This document shows, piece by piece, positions 36,192 through 45,980 of a stretch of DNA of 64,000 nucleotides (position 1 is its first letter; each line of letters opens with the position of its first letter). The DNA comes from Oerskovia paurometabola (GTDB lineage Bacteria; Actinomycetota; Actinomycetes; Actinomycetales; Cellulomonadaceae), in NCBI RefSeq assembly GCF_016907365.1, contig NZ_JAFBBV010000001.1, forward strand, positions 3,100,001 through 3,164,000. The letters run 5' to 3'. The translations under genes and the position numbers were made by a program. A model generated the notes under the pieces. That model worked only from the letters and a program-made list of their open reading frames with translations, had not been told where the DNA came from and did no database searches.

Positions 36192-37468
36192 CGCGTGTCC
36201 CGCCCGGGACGCGTGGCCGTCCCGCGGCTGTGGTCGACCGCGACCCGCAGGCGCCGGTAGGACGGGATGAGGACGCCCCGCGCGACCTCCCGCCCCACGA
36301 CCCGCAACGTGCGCCCCGCGGCCACGACCGGGTGCAGCGCGTCGAGGACGGCACCCACCTGCGCCATCGCGAGCGGCATGCCCAGGCAGAAGTGCGGACC
36401 CGCGCCGAACCACAGGTTGCGCAGCGCCGGGTCGGCGTCGCGGGCAGGGTCGAACGGTCCGCCCGCCCGGCAGCACGTGACGGTCGCGACGACCACCCGC
36501 TCCCCCGCCCGCACCGGGACAGCCCCCACGCGGTGCGCCGAGCGCACGGACCGGAGCATCGCGGGAGTCGGGACCGTGACGCGCAGCGCCTCCTCGACCA
36601 CGCGCCCGCGCAGCGCGTCGTCGGGTCCGGCGAGCAGCAGACGATCAACCCATCCGGTGTCGACCGCGAGCGCGACCAGGCGCGGCGTGAACGACTGGAT
36701 GGTCTCGGTGCCCGTCATGACGAACGCCCCGACAGCGCCCAGCGCCTCGCGCTCGCTCAGGCCGAGGCCGCGCATGCGCCCCGGGACCGTCGTCGGGTCG
36801 CCGTCGCGGTACGCCGCACGCGCCGGCTCGCTCAAGGCCCCGAGCACCTCGCGGGCGTGACGCACCTGGGAGGGCGTGAGGCTGCGCCGGTGCAGTCTCA
36901 CGAGGCCCACGACGGACTGTGCCGCGACCATGGCGTCGCGCACCGCCGCGTCGGTGGGGGGCAGCCCCGTCATGCGGCAGATGACCGTGCCCGCGAGCGC
37001 CCCGACCTCGCTCACCAGGTCCACGGTCTCGCCCTCGAGCAGGCGGGGGGCCAGCGTCCCGAGCGAAGCCCCGGCCTCGGTCGCGGTGAGCTGCGCGACC
37101 GAGCGCGGGGTGAACAGCCCCGACAGCGCGCGCCGCAGCGTCGCGTGGTCCTCGCCCTCCATGTTGAGCAGGACCGACGGCCCCAGCACGGGCGTCCACA
37201 GGTCCGACGGCGCCCCCGGGCCGACCTTGGAGAAGTGCTCGGTGTCGAGCAGGACCTCGCGGGCCGTCGCGGCGTCGTTCACCACGACCCCGAGCCCTGG
37301 CACCCGCACGACCGGGCCGCGCCGCGCGAGCGCGCGGAACGCCGGGTAGACGAGCGGGTGGGCACCGCGCTGGACGCGCTCCTCCCAGCGGTGCGCGTCG
37401 CGCACGGCGTCGCCGCCCGGGGCCGGGTGCGGCCGGGCGCGCGGCGCTCGGGGCGGGGTGACCGTCAT
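36188..37468 (-). CDS. Cytochrome P450
   Basis: 426 residues, ATG 37468. Heme-thiolate loop FGAGPHFCLGMPLAMAQ with Cys361; I-helix oxygen motif FVMTGTETIQSF; ExxR in EEALRVTVPTPAMLRSVR (the second basic partner shifts, so the motif is EALR). Early substrate/heme segments LLDTEHFSKVGPG and GEDHATLRRALSGLFTPR are typical of bacterial class I P450s, which need separate ferredoxin partners; none is encoded nearby. Stop overlaps the OleC-like start; start overlaps the glycosyltransferase stop. Likely a tailoring hydroxylase of the lipid product. Confidence 0.88.
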   Translation of the reverse strand: MTVTPPRAPRARPHPAPGGDAVRDAHRWEERVQRGAHPLVYPAFRALARRGPVVRVPGLGVVVNDAATAREVLLDTEHFSKVGPGAPSDLWTPVLGPSVLLNMEGEDHATLRRALSGLFTPRSVAQLTATEAGASLGTLAPRLLEGETVDLVSEVGALAGTVICRMTGLPPTDAAVRDAMVAAQSVVGLVRLHRRSLTPSQVRHAREVLGALSEPARAAYRDGDPTTVPGRMRGLGLSEREALGAVGAFVMTGTETIQSFTPRLVALAVDTGWVDRLLLAGPDDALRGRVVEEALRVTVPTPAMLRSVRSAHRVGAVPVRAGERVVVATVTCCRAGGPFDPARDADPALRNLWFGAGPHFCLGMPLAMAQVGAVLDALHPVVAAGRTLRVVGREVARGVLIPSYRRLRVAVDHSRGTATRPGRDTR

Positions 37469-38286
37469 CGGATGTCCACGACCTCGGGCCTGTAGCGGTG
37501 GTCGGCGTACCAGCCCAGGGTCCGCACGAGCCCCCAGGCGTGCGCGCGCCGCGTCGAGGCCCGCACCACGACCTCGGGGTGCGCCCCGTATGCCGACGTC
37601 AGGCGACGTACGGCGTTGACCAGGGCGCGGTCCTCGTGCAGGTCCTCGATCGCGGTGCGGGGGAAGCCGCCCGCACGCTCGTACAGGTCCGCGGTGATCG
37701 CCATGTTGCACCCGGGGGCCATGACGTACGGGCCCAGGTAGGACGGGTCCTGGTTGCCGGGGCGGAACCTCCCGAACGTGCTCGCGATGCTCACGGCCCC
37801 CGACAGGATCGCCTGGCGCACACGGGACACCGGCAGGTCGTCGGTGCGCGCGACGATGCGCCCGGCCACGAGGTCGTGCCCGACGGCGAACGCCTCCTTC
37901 ACGCGGACCGTCCAGTCCGGCGGGGGCACGCAGTCCGCGTCGGTGCGCGCGAGGTGGGTCGCGCCCGCGGCGATCGCCGCGCGCATCCCCGTGTCCGCCG
38001 CGGCGCCCGTGCCCTTCTGGTCCTCGGTCACGAGCCGCCAGCGCGGCTCGTCCCAGTCCGCGACGGTCGCCCGCACGAGGTCCGGGGTGCCGTCGGTCGA
38101 GCCGTTGTCCACCACGACCAGGTCGAAGTCGCGGTCCTCCTGGACCCGCAGCGCACGCAGCGTCGCGAGGATGCCGTGCTCGCGCGCCTCGTTCAGGGCC
38201 GGGACGACGACCGCGAGACGGACCGGGGGCGGCGGCGTCCGCTGCCCGGGGGCCGTACCCGGCCCTGCGGGGCCCGCCGGGGTCAC
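37465..38286 (-). CDS. Family 2 glycosyltransferase
   Basis: 273 residues using GTG 38286, which overlaps the OleA-like stop (GTGA). GT-A fold signals: LAVVVPALNEAREHGILATLRAL, DLVVVDNGSTDGTPDLV, ARTDADCVPPPDW (the DxD region) and a later EDLHEDRALVNAV acceptor-site motif. No transmembrane segment is evident, so it is probably cytosolic or peripheral. Within the ole-like operon it may add a sugar to the P450-oxidised lipid. The donor and acceptor cannot be read. Confidence 0.8.
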   Translation of the reverse strand: MTPAGPAGPGTAPGQRTPPPPVRLAVVVPALNEAREHGILATLRALRVQEDRDFDLVVVDNGSTDGTPDLVRATVADWDEPRWRLVTEDQKGTGAAADTGMRAAIAAGATHLARTDADCVPPPDWTVRVKEAFAVGHDLVAGRIVARTDDLPVSRVRQAILSGAVSIASTFGRFRPGNQDPSYLGPYVMAPGCNMAITADLYERAGGFPRTAIEDLHEDRALVNAVRRLTSAYGAHPEVVVRASTRRAHAWGLVRTLGWYADHRYRPEVVDIR

Positions 38287-39443
38287 AGCCGCACCGCCAT
38301 GGCACCGATGCTGATGCCGCCTGCCAGGCCGACGAGCAGCACCACGTCCCCCGGCCCCACGCGACCGCTCTGCCACGCGGTCGCGAGCTGGAGCGGCAGC
38401 GTCGCCGACGCGACGTTCCCGTGCTCGGCGACCGTCACGATCGTGCGCCCCTCGGGCAGGCCCAGGGCCTCGTGGACGTCCGCCAGGTACGCGACCGCGA
38501 CCTGGTGCACCGCGACCAGGGCCACGTCGTCCCACGTCAGTCCCGCGCGGTCGAGCGCCTCCAGGATCACGCCCGGCCCCAGCGCCAGGAACGCGTCGCG
38601 CAGCCGCGACCCGTCGATCTCGAAGTACGTGCGGTCGAGGTCCCGGGGGAAGGCCGTCCCCCCGCCCGGGAGCATGCCGACGTCCCAGTGCGTGGACTCG
38701 GCGCCGAACGCGCTCGCGAGGATTCCCGCCGGGGGCGCGTCGTCGCTCGCGCCGTCGCCGCTCGTGCCGACCACCGGCTGGGGGGCGCGTCGCACCAGGA
38801 CCGCCGCTCCGGCGTCGGACATGGTGTAGCCCGGCGCGGACAGCAGGTACGTCGCCCGGTCCGGGACGTCCCACCGGACCGCGCGCGACGGCGCCTCGCC
38901 GCACGCGATGAGGACCGTCCCGTACCGGCCCGTGGCGACGAGCGCCTCGGCGACCTCGATCGCGTTGAGGACCGAGTTGCACGCGTTCTTGACGTCCATG
39001 ACCGGGGCGCGCACGCCCAGCCTGGCCGCGACGATGTGGCTCGTCGCCGGCTCGACCATGTCCTGGCTGGCCGAGGCGAAGATCAGCAGGTCGACGTCCC
39101 GGGCGTCGAGCCCCTGGGCGGCGAGGAGCTTGGCCGCGGCGGCGGCCGCGAGGTCCGAGGCGTTCCAGTCGTCGGGCAGGACGTGGACCTGCTGGACCCC
39201 GGTCAGGCGCGAGACCATGGGCAGGCGCGGCACGGCACCGGGAGCGCTCGTGCGGGCCAGGTCCCGCTCGGCGTCGGCGACCCGCACGGTGCGCTCGGGC
39301 AGGTGGACGCCCACCCCCGCGATCACGGCGGCAGGAGCCTGGCCCCGGACCGGGGCGAGCGTCGCGCGGGTCCCCGAAGGGTGCGCTGGAGGGCGGGCGA
39401 TGATCGGCACCCGCGACAGCGTAGCCACGAACTCGAGCCCCAC
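38283..39443 (-). CDS. OleA-like thiolase / ketoacyl synthase III
   Basis: 386 residues from GTG 39443; GTG 39410 is an alternative and neither has a clear ribosome site. Thiolase fold with Cys155 (DVKNACNSVLN), His313 (VAVHQVA) and Asn343 (AEHGNVASATLP). Glu131 in DMVEPATSHIVAARLGV aligns with the OleA glutamate that, in the family, comes from the partner subunit and separates OleA from FabH. OleA condenses two acyl-CoAs head to head into a 2-alkyl-3-keto acid. First gene of the operon; the divergent P450 starts 129 bases away, so a shared promoter region is likely. Confidence 0.75.
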   Translation of the reverse strand: MGLEFVATLSRVPIIARPPAHPSGTRATLAPVRGQAPAAVIAGVGVHLPERTVRVADAERDLARTSAPGAVPRLPMVSRLTGVQQVHVLPDDWNASDLAAAAAAKLLAAQGLDARDVDLLIFASASQDMVEPATSHIVAARLGVRAPVMDVKNACNSVLNAIEVAEALVATGRYGTVLIACGEAPSRAVRWDVPDRATYLLSAPGYTMSDAGAAVLVRRAPQPVVGTSGDGASDDAPPAGILASAFGAESTHWDVGMLPGGGTAFPRDLDRTYFEIDGSRLRDAFLALGPGVILEALDRAGLTWDDVALVAVHQVAVAYLADVHEALGLPEGRTIVTVAEHGNVASATLPLQLATAWQSGRVGPGDVVLLVGLAGGISIGAMAVRL

Positions 39444-39571
39444 CGAGGTTGTCCACGGGTGAGAGTCGGTGCCCGTCCGTCCTCACGCCGTCGTCCGCCC
39501 TCGTCCGTCCTCGTCCACAGGACGACCCCGGACGACCACGACCGGCCGCCGGATGCGCCAGACTGTCCGTC

Positions 39572-40867
39572 GTGCTCCCCACGACCCGCCACGAGGTGGA
39601 CCTCCTGCGCCGCGCCCGCCCCGGCATGGCCGCCGTGCTGCTCGGCGGCCATCTCTCGCGTCGCCTGCCCGGACCACCCCTGCGCAAGGTACCCGGCCTG
39701 GGCTGGGTCACGGCCGACCCCGTGGTCGCCCGCACCGTCCTGGGCGACCACCGGTCGTTCACGATCGTGGGCGAGGGCGGGGTCGGGCACCTGTGGGCGC
39801 AGATCCTGGGCGACTGGGTGCTCGACCTGTTCGACGGCCCGGGGCACCACGACCTGCGCTCGCGGTCGCGCGAGCTGTTCACCGAGGGCAGCTCGGCCGA
39901 GCTCGTCGAGGGCGCGTGGTCCGGTCCTCTCGCCACGGCCCGTGAGGCGCTGCGGTCGGGCGGGACGGTCGACGTCGCCCGCCTGGCGCGAGTGCTCGTG
40001 GGCCGCATGATGATCTCGCTCCTGGGCGTGCCGGGGCCGGACGTCAGCGACGACGGCGACCCGTCACGAGGGTCTCGGCGGGCGCCAGGTACCTGGCCCG
40101 CCGACGACGACGCCCTGGCGGTCTTCGAGACCGGCGAGCGTCTCGCGACGATCGCCCTGGGGAGCGCAGGGTCGACGCACCTGTCCCCCGCCCAGGTCGC
40201 CGCGGCCCGCGAGATCGTCGCCGAGCTCACCCGAGGCGTCCCGGCGGGCTGGCGCGACGCGCCCGCCGACACTCTGCTCGGCCGCTGCCGGGAGCTGGGG
40301 CTCGGCCTCGAGGAGACGACGGGGCTCGCGTGCCTCCTCATGGTCGCGGGCACGGAGACCTCGGCCTCCGCCATGGCACGGACGACCGCCCTGCTCGTCG
40401 ACACGGGCGAGCAGCACCGCCTGCTGGACCGGATGCGCGCGGACGCCGACCGGACGGCGGCGGGAGAGGTCCGCGCCCCGGGCGAGCCCGACGCCGTCGA
40501 GAACGCCGTACGCGAGGGGCTGCGTGTCACGAGCCCCGCCTCGGTCATCGGCCGGGGAGTCGCGGCCGACGTCGAGGTCGCAGGTCGCCACCTCGCCGAG
40601 GGCGAGCGCATCATGATGCTCGTGTGGAGCGCGAACATCGGTGCCGGACCGTTCCGTGCCGACCGTCCCTACGTCCGCGAGAGCCGTCAGCTCTGGTTCG
40701 GTGCGGGGCGTCACCTGTGCCTCGGGGCGGCGCTGGCCCGCGCGGAGATCAGCGCGCTCCTGCACACGCTCTGGGACGACGGCGCACCGCTGCGGGTCGT
40801 GTCGCGCAGCGCGCAGCGCGGGGTGCTGATCCCGGGCTACCGGACGCTGGTCGTGGCGCGCGCCTGA
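39572..40867 (+). CDS. Cytochrome P450 (second, divergent)
   Basis: 431 residues from GTG 39572; upstream in-frame codons back to 39449 lie in the shared promoter gap and are rejected. Heme loop FGAGRHLCLGAALARAEI with Cys383; I-helix MVAGTETSASAMART near residue 258; ENAVREGLRVTSPASVIGRGV carries ExxR. It is paralogous to the P450 at 36188 in layout (similar C-terminal GVLIPGYRTLVV versus GVLIPSYRRLRV), suggesting an old duplication within the cluster. Probably a second oxidation step on the same product. Confidence 0.87.
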   Translation: MLPTTRHEVDLLRRARPGMAAVLLGGHLSRRLPGPPLRKVPGLGWVTADPVVARTVLGDHRSFTIVGEGGVGHLWAQILGDWVLDLFDGPGHHDLRSRSRELFTEGSSAELVEGAWSGPLATAREALRSGGTVDVARLARVLVGRMMISLLGVPGPDVSDDGDPSRGSRRAPGTWPADDDALAVFETGERLATIALGSAGSTHLSPAQVAAAREIVAELTRGVPAGWRDAPADTLLGRCRELGLGLEETTGLACLLMVAGTETSASAMARTTALLVDTGEQHRLLDRMRADADRTAAGEVRAPGEPDAVENAVREGLRVTSPASVIGRGVAADVEVAGRHLAEGERIMMLVWSANIGAGPFRADRPYVRESRQLWFGAGRHLCLGAALARAEISALLHTLWDDGAPLRVVSRSAQRGVLIPGYRTLVVARA

Positions 40868-40955
40868 GGCCCCGCAGCGTGTCGGCACGAGCGCGGCCTC
40901 GGCGTCACCCTCGTCCGACAGGTTGCTCGGTCGTGAGACCTTGCCGGTCACGGGC

Positions 40956-41618
40956 TCAGTCGCGCGCCTGCCACGTGCAGATGCAGGCCTCGTTGCCCTC
41001 GACGTCCGCGAGCACCCAGAAGGCCGGTGCCCGGGAGTCGGAGACGAGGTGGCCGCCCGCCGCGATGGCCGCCGTGACACGGGCTTCGGCCTGGTCGTGC
41101 GGGACGGAGACGTCGAGGTGGATACGGTTGCGCTGGGGGCGCGGCGCATCCATCTGCTGGAACCAGACCGGCGGGCCGTACCCCGCAGGGTCCGTGAGGC
41201 CCAGGCCCTCGTCCTCGGGCGGCGCCTCGGCGTAGCCGAGCACCGCGCGCCAGAACGGCCGGACGGCGGGCCGGTCGAGGGCGTCGACCGCGATCTCGAC
41301 CTCGAGCAGCCCGTCGGTCTCGGCCGGGTGCTCGAGCTCCTTGGCCACGAGGGAGATCCGGCGGGCCAGGGTCACGTCGCGCCGGCTCAGCCCGCCCACG
41401 TCGTGCGAGGAGACCCGCACCGTGACGGTCGCGTAGCGCAGGTCGACGTCGGGGTGGTGGTTCATGCCCTCGGCCAGCTCGCCGATCGCGTCGACGAGCT
41501 CGACCCCGGCCGTGAACGAACCCGTGCGGAAGCGGGTCTGCGCGGTGCCCAGGACGACGCGCCAGTCCTCCACCCCGTCGCTGTCGTGGAACTGTCGGGC
41601 GGTGATCGCGTCGCTCAT
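40956..41618 (-). CDS. Fusion of pterin-carbinolamine dehydratase-like and glyoxalase-like domains
   Basis: 220 residues, ATG 41618 with GGAG upstream. Residues 1-100 resemble pterin-4a-carbinolamine dehydratase: WRVVLGTAQTRFRTGSF, the metal-free active-site MNHHPDVDLRYATVTV and LSRRDVTLARRIS. Residues 108-220 form a glyoxalase/VOC half: LLEVEIAVDALDRPAVRPFWRAVLGY, WFQQMDAP, NRIHLDVSVPHDQAEARV and AFWVLADVEGNEACICTW. No aromatic hydroxylase gene is nearby, so a role in tetrahydrobiopterin recycling is not evident. It may be a two-domain detoxification or pterin-related protein found in actinobacteria. Confidence 0.8.
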   Translation of the reverse strand: MSDAITARQFHDSDGVEDWRVVLGTAQTRFRTGSFTAGVELVDAIGELAEGMNHHPDVDLRYATVTVRVSSHDVGGLSRRDVTLARRISLVAKELEHPAETDGLLEVEIAVDALDRPAVRPFWRAVLGYAEAPPEDEGLGLTDPAGYGPPVWFQQMDAPRPQRNRIHLDVSVPHDQAEARVTAAIAAGGHLVSDSRAPAFWVLADVEGNEACICTWQARD

Positions 41619-41786
41619 GGCTGCTGCTCCGGTGCGGTTCGGCGCGGACGGTGGGCGTTCCTCGTCCACTATCCCGCAGCCCGGACCACGCCGCCAGCAC
41701 TCGCGACCGCGGGGGCCGAGCACGGGGTCGCGGTCGTTCCGACCGGCAGAGCGGCCCCCACCCCGTGCTCGACCGCGCGCAGCGCC

Positions 41787-43487
41787 CTACTCGAGGATCG
41801 CCCCGCGCGAGGCCGACTGGACGAGCTTGGCGTACTTGGCGAGCACTCCCCGCGTGAACGTCGGGGCGAGGGGCTCCCACCCGTCCTTGCGGGCCTCGAG
41901 CTCGGCCGGGTCGACCAGCAGGTCGAGCGTCTTGCGGGCGACGTCGAGGCGGATACGGTCGCCGTCGCGCACGAACGCGATGGGCCCGGCGTCGACGGCC
42001 TCGGGGGCCACGTGCCCCACGCACAGCCCGGTCGTCCCGCCCGAGAAGCGGCCGTCGGTCAGGAGCAGCACGGTCTTGCCGAGCCCCGCGCCCTTGATGG
42101 CTCCCGTGATCGCGAGCATCTCGCGCATGCCCGGCCCTCCCTTGGGCCCCTCGTACCGGATGACGACGACGTCGCCGTCCGTGATGGTCCCGTCCTCGAG
42201 GGCGTCGAGCGCCGCACGCTCGCGCTCGAACACGCGGGCCGTGCCCTCGAACACGTCGGAGTCGAAGCCGGCCGACTTGACCACGGCTCCCTCGGGCGCG
42301 AGCGAGCCACCGAGGATCGTGATGCCTCCCGTGCGGTGGATGGGGTTGTCGAGGGCCCGCAGGATCTTGCCGTCGGGGTCGGGGGGCGCCAGGTCCGCGA
42401 GGTTCTCACTCACCGTCCGTCCCGTGACCGTGAGCGCGTCGCCGTGGATCAGCCCCGCGTCGAGCAGCGCCTTCATCACCACGGGCACGCCGCCGATGCG
42501 GTCGACGTCGTTCATGACGTACCGGCCGAAGGGCTTGAGGTCACCCAGGTGCGGGACCTTCGCGGCGACCCGGTCGAAGTCGGCGAGGGTCAGCTCGACC
42601 TCGGCCTCGTGCGCGATCGCGAGCAGGTGGAGCACCGCGTTGGTCGAGCCACCGAACGCCATGACGACCGCGATCGCGTTCTCGAACGCCTTCTTGGTCA
42701 TGATGTCGCGCGCCGTGATGCCGCGGCGCAGCAGCTCGACGACGGCCTCGCCCGAGCGGTGCGCGAAGTTGTCGCGGCGGCGGTCCGCCGAGGGCGGGGC
42801 GGCTGAGCCGGGGAGCGACATGCCCATGGCCTCGGCGACCGACGCCATGGTGTTCGCGGTGTACATGCCCCCGCACGCGCCCTCGCCCGGGCAGATCGCG
42901 CGCTCGATGCGGTCGAGGTCCTCCCGGCTCATGAGCCCGCGCGAGCACGCACCGACGGCCTCGAACGCGTCGATGAGCGTGACGTCCTTCTCGGTGCCGT
43001 CGGAGAGCTTGACCCAGCCCGGCATGATCGAGCCCGCGTAGAGGAACACGCTCGCGAGGTCGAGGCGGGCGGCTGCCATGAGCATGCCCGGGAGCGACTT
43101 GTCGCACCCGGCGAGCAGCACCGACCCGTCGAGACGCTCGGCCTGCATGACGGTCTCGACCGAGTCCGCGATGACGTCGCGCGACACGAGCGAGAAGTGC
43201 ATGCCCTCGTGACCCATCGAGATGCCGTCGGACACCGAGATGGTGCCGAACTGCAGCGGGTACCCGCCGCCCGCGTGCACACCTTCCTTGGCTCCCTGCG
43301 CGAGCCGGTCGAGCGACAGGTTGCACGGCGTGATCTCGTTCCACGAGCTCGCGATGCCGATCTGGGGCTTGACCCAGTCCTCGTCTCCCATGCCGACGGC
43401 GCGGAGCATGCCGCGCGAGGCCGTGGCCTCGATGCCGTCGGTCACGGTGCGGGAACGGGGCTTGATGTCGATGTCGTCGCTGGCCAT
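41787..43487 (-). CDS. ilvD: Dihydroxy-acid dehydratase (first paralogue)
   Basis: 566 residues, ATG 43487. It dehydrates dihydroxy-isovalerate/methylvalerate. Cluster and substrate motifs: [71 protein letters not shown] and [21 protein letters not shown]. The 566-residue form with NEITPCN and GACGGMYT is the type usual in actinobacteria. A second, different IlvD is encoded upstream on the same strand, separated by a strong terminator. Confidence 0.93.
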   Translation of the reverse strand: MASDDIDIKPRSRTVTDGIEATASRGMLRAVGMGDEDWVKPQIGIASSWNEITPCNLSLDRLAQGAKEGVHAGGGYPLQFGTISVSDGISMGHEGMHFSLVSRDVIADSVETVMQAERLDGSVLLAGCDKSLPGMLMAAARLDLASVFLYAGSIMPGWVKLSDGTEKDVTLIDAFEAVGACSRGLMSREDLDRIERAICPGEGACGGMYTANTMASVAEAMGMSLPGSAAPPSADRRRDNFAHRSGEAVVELLRRGITARDIMTKKAFENAIAVVMAFGGSTNAVLHLLAIAHEAEVELTLADFDRVAAKVPHLGDLKPFGRYVMNDVDRIGGVPVVMKALLDAGLIHGDALTVTGRTVSENLADLAPPDPDGKILRALDNPIHRTGGITILGGSLAPEGAVVKSAGFDSDVFEGTARVFERERAALDALEDGTITDGDVVVIRYEGPKGGPGMREMLAITGAIKGAGLGKTVLLLTDGRFSGGTTGLCVGHVAPEAVDAGPIAFVRDGDRIRLDVARKTLDLLVDPAELEARKDGWEPLAPTFTRGVLAKYAKLVQSASRGAILE

Positions 43488-43654
43488 ACCCGAGTATCTC
43501 CTCACGGGGGGGCGGCGGGCCACAAGGCACGGCAGTCATGGCGCCGTCGGGGGCCACGTGGGTCGTCACGGAGCAGTCCGAGGAACAGTGCTGACGCGCG
43601 TCCGGCCCTGACCGCGCGCCTCGGGTCCGCCCCGGCCCGCACCGCCCCGCGCAC

Positions 43655-43695
43655 GACGACGGGCCCGCACCCAGCAGGGGTGCGGGCCCGTCGTC
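43655..43695 (-). terminator. Terminator downstream of the second ilvD
   Basis: An 18-bp perfect GC stem (43655-43672 with 43678-43695) with a 5-nt loop, 15 bases past the ilvD stop at 43710 and before the next ilvD. Confidence 0.75.
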
Positions 43696-43709
43696 CTACC
43701 GGGGTCGGG

Positions 43710-45572
43710 TCAGCGCCGCTTGAGGAGCGACACGTCGCGCACGGCCCCGCGGTCCGCCGAGGTCGCCATCGCGGCGTAGGCCTGGAGCGCCGGGGACACG
43801 TAGCGGTCGCGGTCGACCGGCTGCCACGGGTTCTCGCGCGCCTCCATCTTGGCGCGGCGCTCGGCGAGGACTTCGTCGGCGACGTTGAGGCGGATGAGGC
43901 GCGTGTCGACGTCGATCTCGATCTCGTCGCCGTCCTCGACCAGGCCGATCACGCCGCCGGCCGCGGCCTCGGGAGACACGTGCCCCACCGAGATGCCGCT
44001 CGAACCACCGGAGAACCGCCCGTCGGTGATGAGCGCGGTCACCTTGCCGAGGCCGCGGCCCTTGATGAACGAGGTCGGGTAGAGCATCTCCTGCATCCCG
44101 GGTCCGCCTGCGGGACCCTCGTACCGCACGACGACGACGTGGCCGGGCTGGACCTGCTTGGTGAGGATCTTCTCGACGGCCTCGTCCTGCGACTCGCAGA
44201 CCAGCGCCGTGCCGACGAAGTGGAACACGTCGGGGTCGACGCCCGCGGTCTTGAAGACCGCGCCGTCCTCGGCGAGGTTGCCGCGCAGCACGGCCAGGCC
44301 ACCCTCGACCGTGTAGGCGTTGGCGAGGTCGCGGATGCACCCGTTCTCGGCGTCGGTGTCGAGGGTCTCCCACCGGTTCGACGTGGAGAACGCCTGCGTC
44401 GTGCGCACCCCGCCGGGGGCCGCGTGGAACAGCTCGACGGCCCGTTCGGTGGCCTGGCCACCACGGATGTCCCAGTCGTCGAGCCACGCGCGCAGGGTCG
44501 GGGTGTGCACCGAGGTCACGTCGTGGTCCAGGAGCCCGGCACGGTCGAGCTCGCCCAGCAGGGCCGGGATGCCGCCCGCGCGGTGGACGTCCTCCATGTG
44601 GAAGCTCGGGTGGTTGGGCGCGACCTTGGACAGGCACGGGACCTGGCGGCTGATGCGCTCGATGTCGGTCAGGTCGAAGTCGACCTCGCCCTCCTGGGCG
44701 GCGGCGAGGATGTGCAGGACCGTGTTGGTCGAGCCGCCCATGGCGACGTCGAGCGTCATGGCGTTGGCGAAAGCGGCCTTGGTCGCGATGCTGCGCGGCG
44801 CGGCCGAGTCGTCCTCGTCGTCGTAGTAGCGGCGCGCGAGGTCGACGATGGTGCGGCCGGCCTCGAGGAACAGCTCACGGCGTGCGGAGTGCGTCGCGAG
44901 CGTCGAGCCGTTGCCGGGCAGCGAGAGCCCCAGGGCCTCGGTCAGGCAGTTCATCGAGTTGGCGGTGAACATGCCCGAGCACGAGCCGCACGTCGGGCAG
45001 GCGTTCTCCTCGACCTGGGCGAGGGCCGCGTCGCTCACGTTGTCGTCGGCGGCGTAGTTGATCGCGTTGACGAGGTTGAGGGGGGTCTTGACGATGCCGT
45101 CGGCCACGACGGCCTTGCCTGCCTCCATGGGGCCGCCCGAGACGAAGATGACCGGGATGTTGAGGCGCAGCGCGGCGTTGAGCATGCCGGGCGTGATCTT
45201 GTCGCAGTTGGAGATGCACACGAGCGCGTCGGCGCAGTGCGCGTTGACCATGTACTCGACCGAGTCGGCGATGAGGTCGCGGCTGGGCAGCGAGTAGAGC
45301 ATGCCCGCGTGGCCCATCGCGATGCCGTCGTCGACCGCGATGGTGTTGAACTCCTTGGAGACGCCGCCGGCCTCGCGGATCGCCGACGCGACGAGGTCGC
45401 CCATGTCCTTGAGGTGGACGTGGCCGGGTACGAACTGCGTGTACGAGTTCGCGATCGCGATGATCGGCTTGCCGAAGTCCTCCGAGCCCATGCCGGTGGC
45501 GCGCCAGAGCGCGCGGGCACCGGACATGTTGCGGCCGTGGGTGGACGTCCGAGAGCGCAGGGGGCGACTCAT
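43710..45572 (-). CDS. ilvD: Dihydroxy-acid dehydratase (second paralogue, E. coli type)
   Basis: 620 residues, ATG 45572 after GAAGGAG. Motifs: [98 protein letters not shown] and [25 protein letters not shown]. The [11 protein letters not shown] and [10 protein letters not shown] forms and the longer length are those of the enterobacterial enzyme, distinct from the neighbour at 41787, with which it is only distantly similar. Possibly acquired or specialised for another sugar-acid substrate. Confidence 0.92.
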   Translation of the reverse strand: MSRPLRSRTSTHGRNMSGARALWRATGMGSEDFGKPIIAIANSYTQFVPGHVHLKDMGDLVASAIREAGGVSKEFNTIAVDDGIAMGHAGMLYSLPSRDLIADSVEYMVNAHCADALVCISNCDKITPGMLNAALRLNIPVIFVSGGPMEAGKAVVADGIVKTPLNLVNAINYAADDNVSDAALAQVEENACPTCGSCSGMFTANSMNCLTEALGLSLPGNGSTLATHSARRELFLEAGRTIVDLARRYYDDEDDSAAPRSIATKAAFANAMTLDVAMGGSTNTVLHILAAAQEGEVDFDLTDIERISRQVPCLSKVAPNHPSFHMEDVHRAGGIPALLGELDRAGLLDHDVTSVHTPTLRAWLDDWDIRGGQATERAVELFHAAPGGVRTTQAFSTSNRWETLDTDAENGCIRDLANAYTVEGGLAVLRGNLAEDGAVFKTAGVDPDVFHFVGTALVCESQDEAVEKILTKQVQPGHVVVVRYEGPAGGPGMQEMLYPTSFIKGRGLGKVTALITDGRFSGGSSGISVGHVSPEAAAGGVIGLVEDGDEIEIDVDTRLIRLNVADEVLAERRAKMEARENPWQPVDRDRYVSPALQAYAAMATSADRGAVRDVSLLKRR

Positions 45573-45980
45573 GGCGGTTCAGCTCCTTCACGTGGTGCTG
45601 CGGCCTGGGAGGTGACCGCCCGGACACACTACGCCCGCGTCGGGGAGACGTCGTCGGTCGTCCGGCTCGTGGTCCACGGAGGGGCAGCGCTCCCACCGGG
45701 ACCGGGATGTGCGATCCCCCTACGTAGCACCACCCATACGGGAAAACCCGTCAATCTGCCCAAAAGGTTGCAGCCGACTTCACCCGGGTGGGAGGTTGGC
45801 AGGGCTGCCCCGGTAGTGCACCGCACGCCGTCCACCCGCCGTCGCGTGCCGTCGCTCCGACGGTCGTGCCGGACCGCGGCCCTCGCAGCCAGACCTCCTC
45901 ACCATCCTCCGGCGACCCCGGTGCCTCCGGCGCCCCGCGCCCCACCGGAACAGCCCCATCGACCAGGGAGACCCGACCAC
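45573..45980. other. Divergent intergenic region ilvD-doxX
   Basis: About 400 bases with no credible gene. The middle has an AT-richer patch with an ACGGG-AAAA-CCCGT inverted repeat (45738-45751). It probably holds the promoters of both genes. Confidence 0.5.

Noticed and set aside
37465..40638. Minus-strand frame of 1,057 residues joining the glycosyltransferase to a long N-terminal part
   Set aside because: The N-terminal 750 residues overlap the OleA-like and second P450 genes; only the GTG at 38286 starts a believable protein.
40904..40915. Single GTCACCCTCGTC resembling the phased repeat core
   Set aside because: Only one unit, no second copy at 21-22 nt; could be chance.
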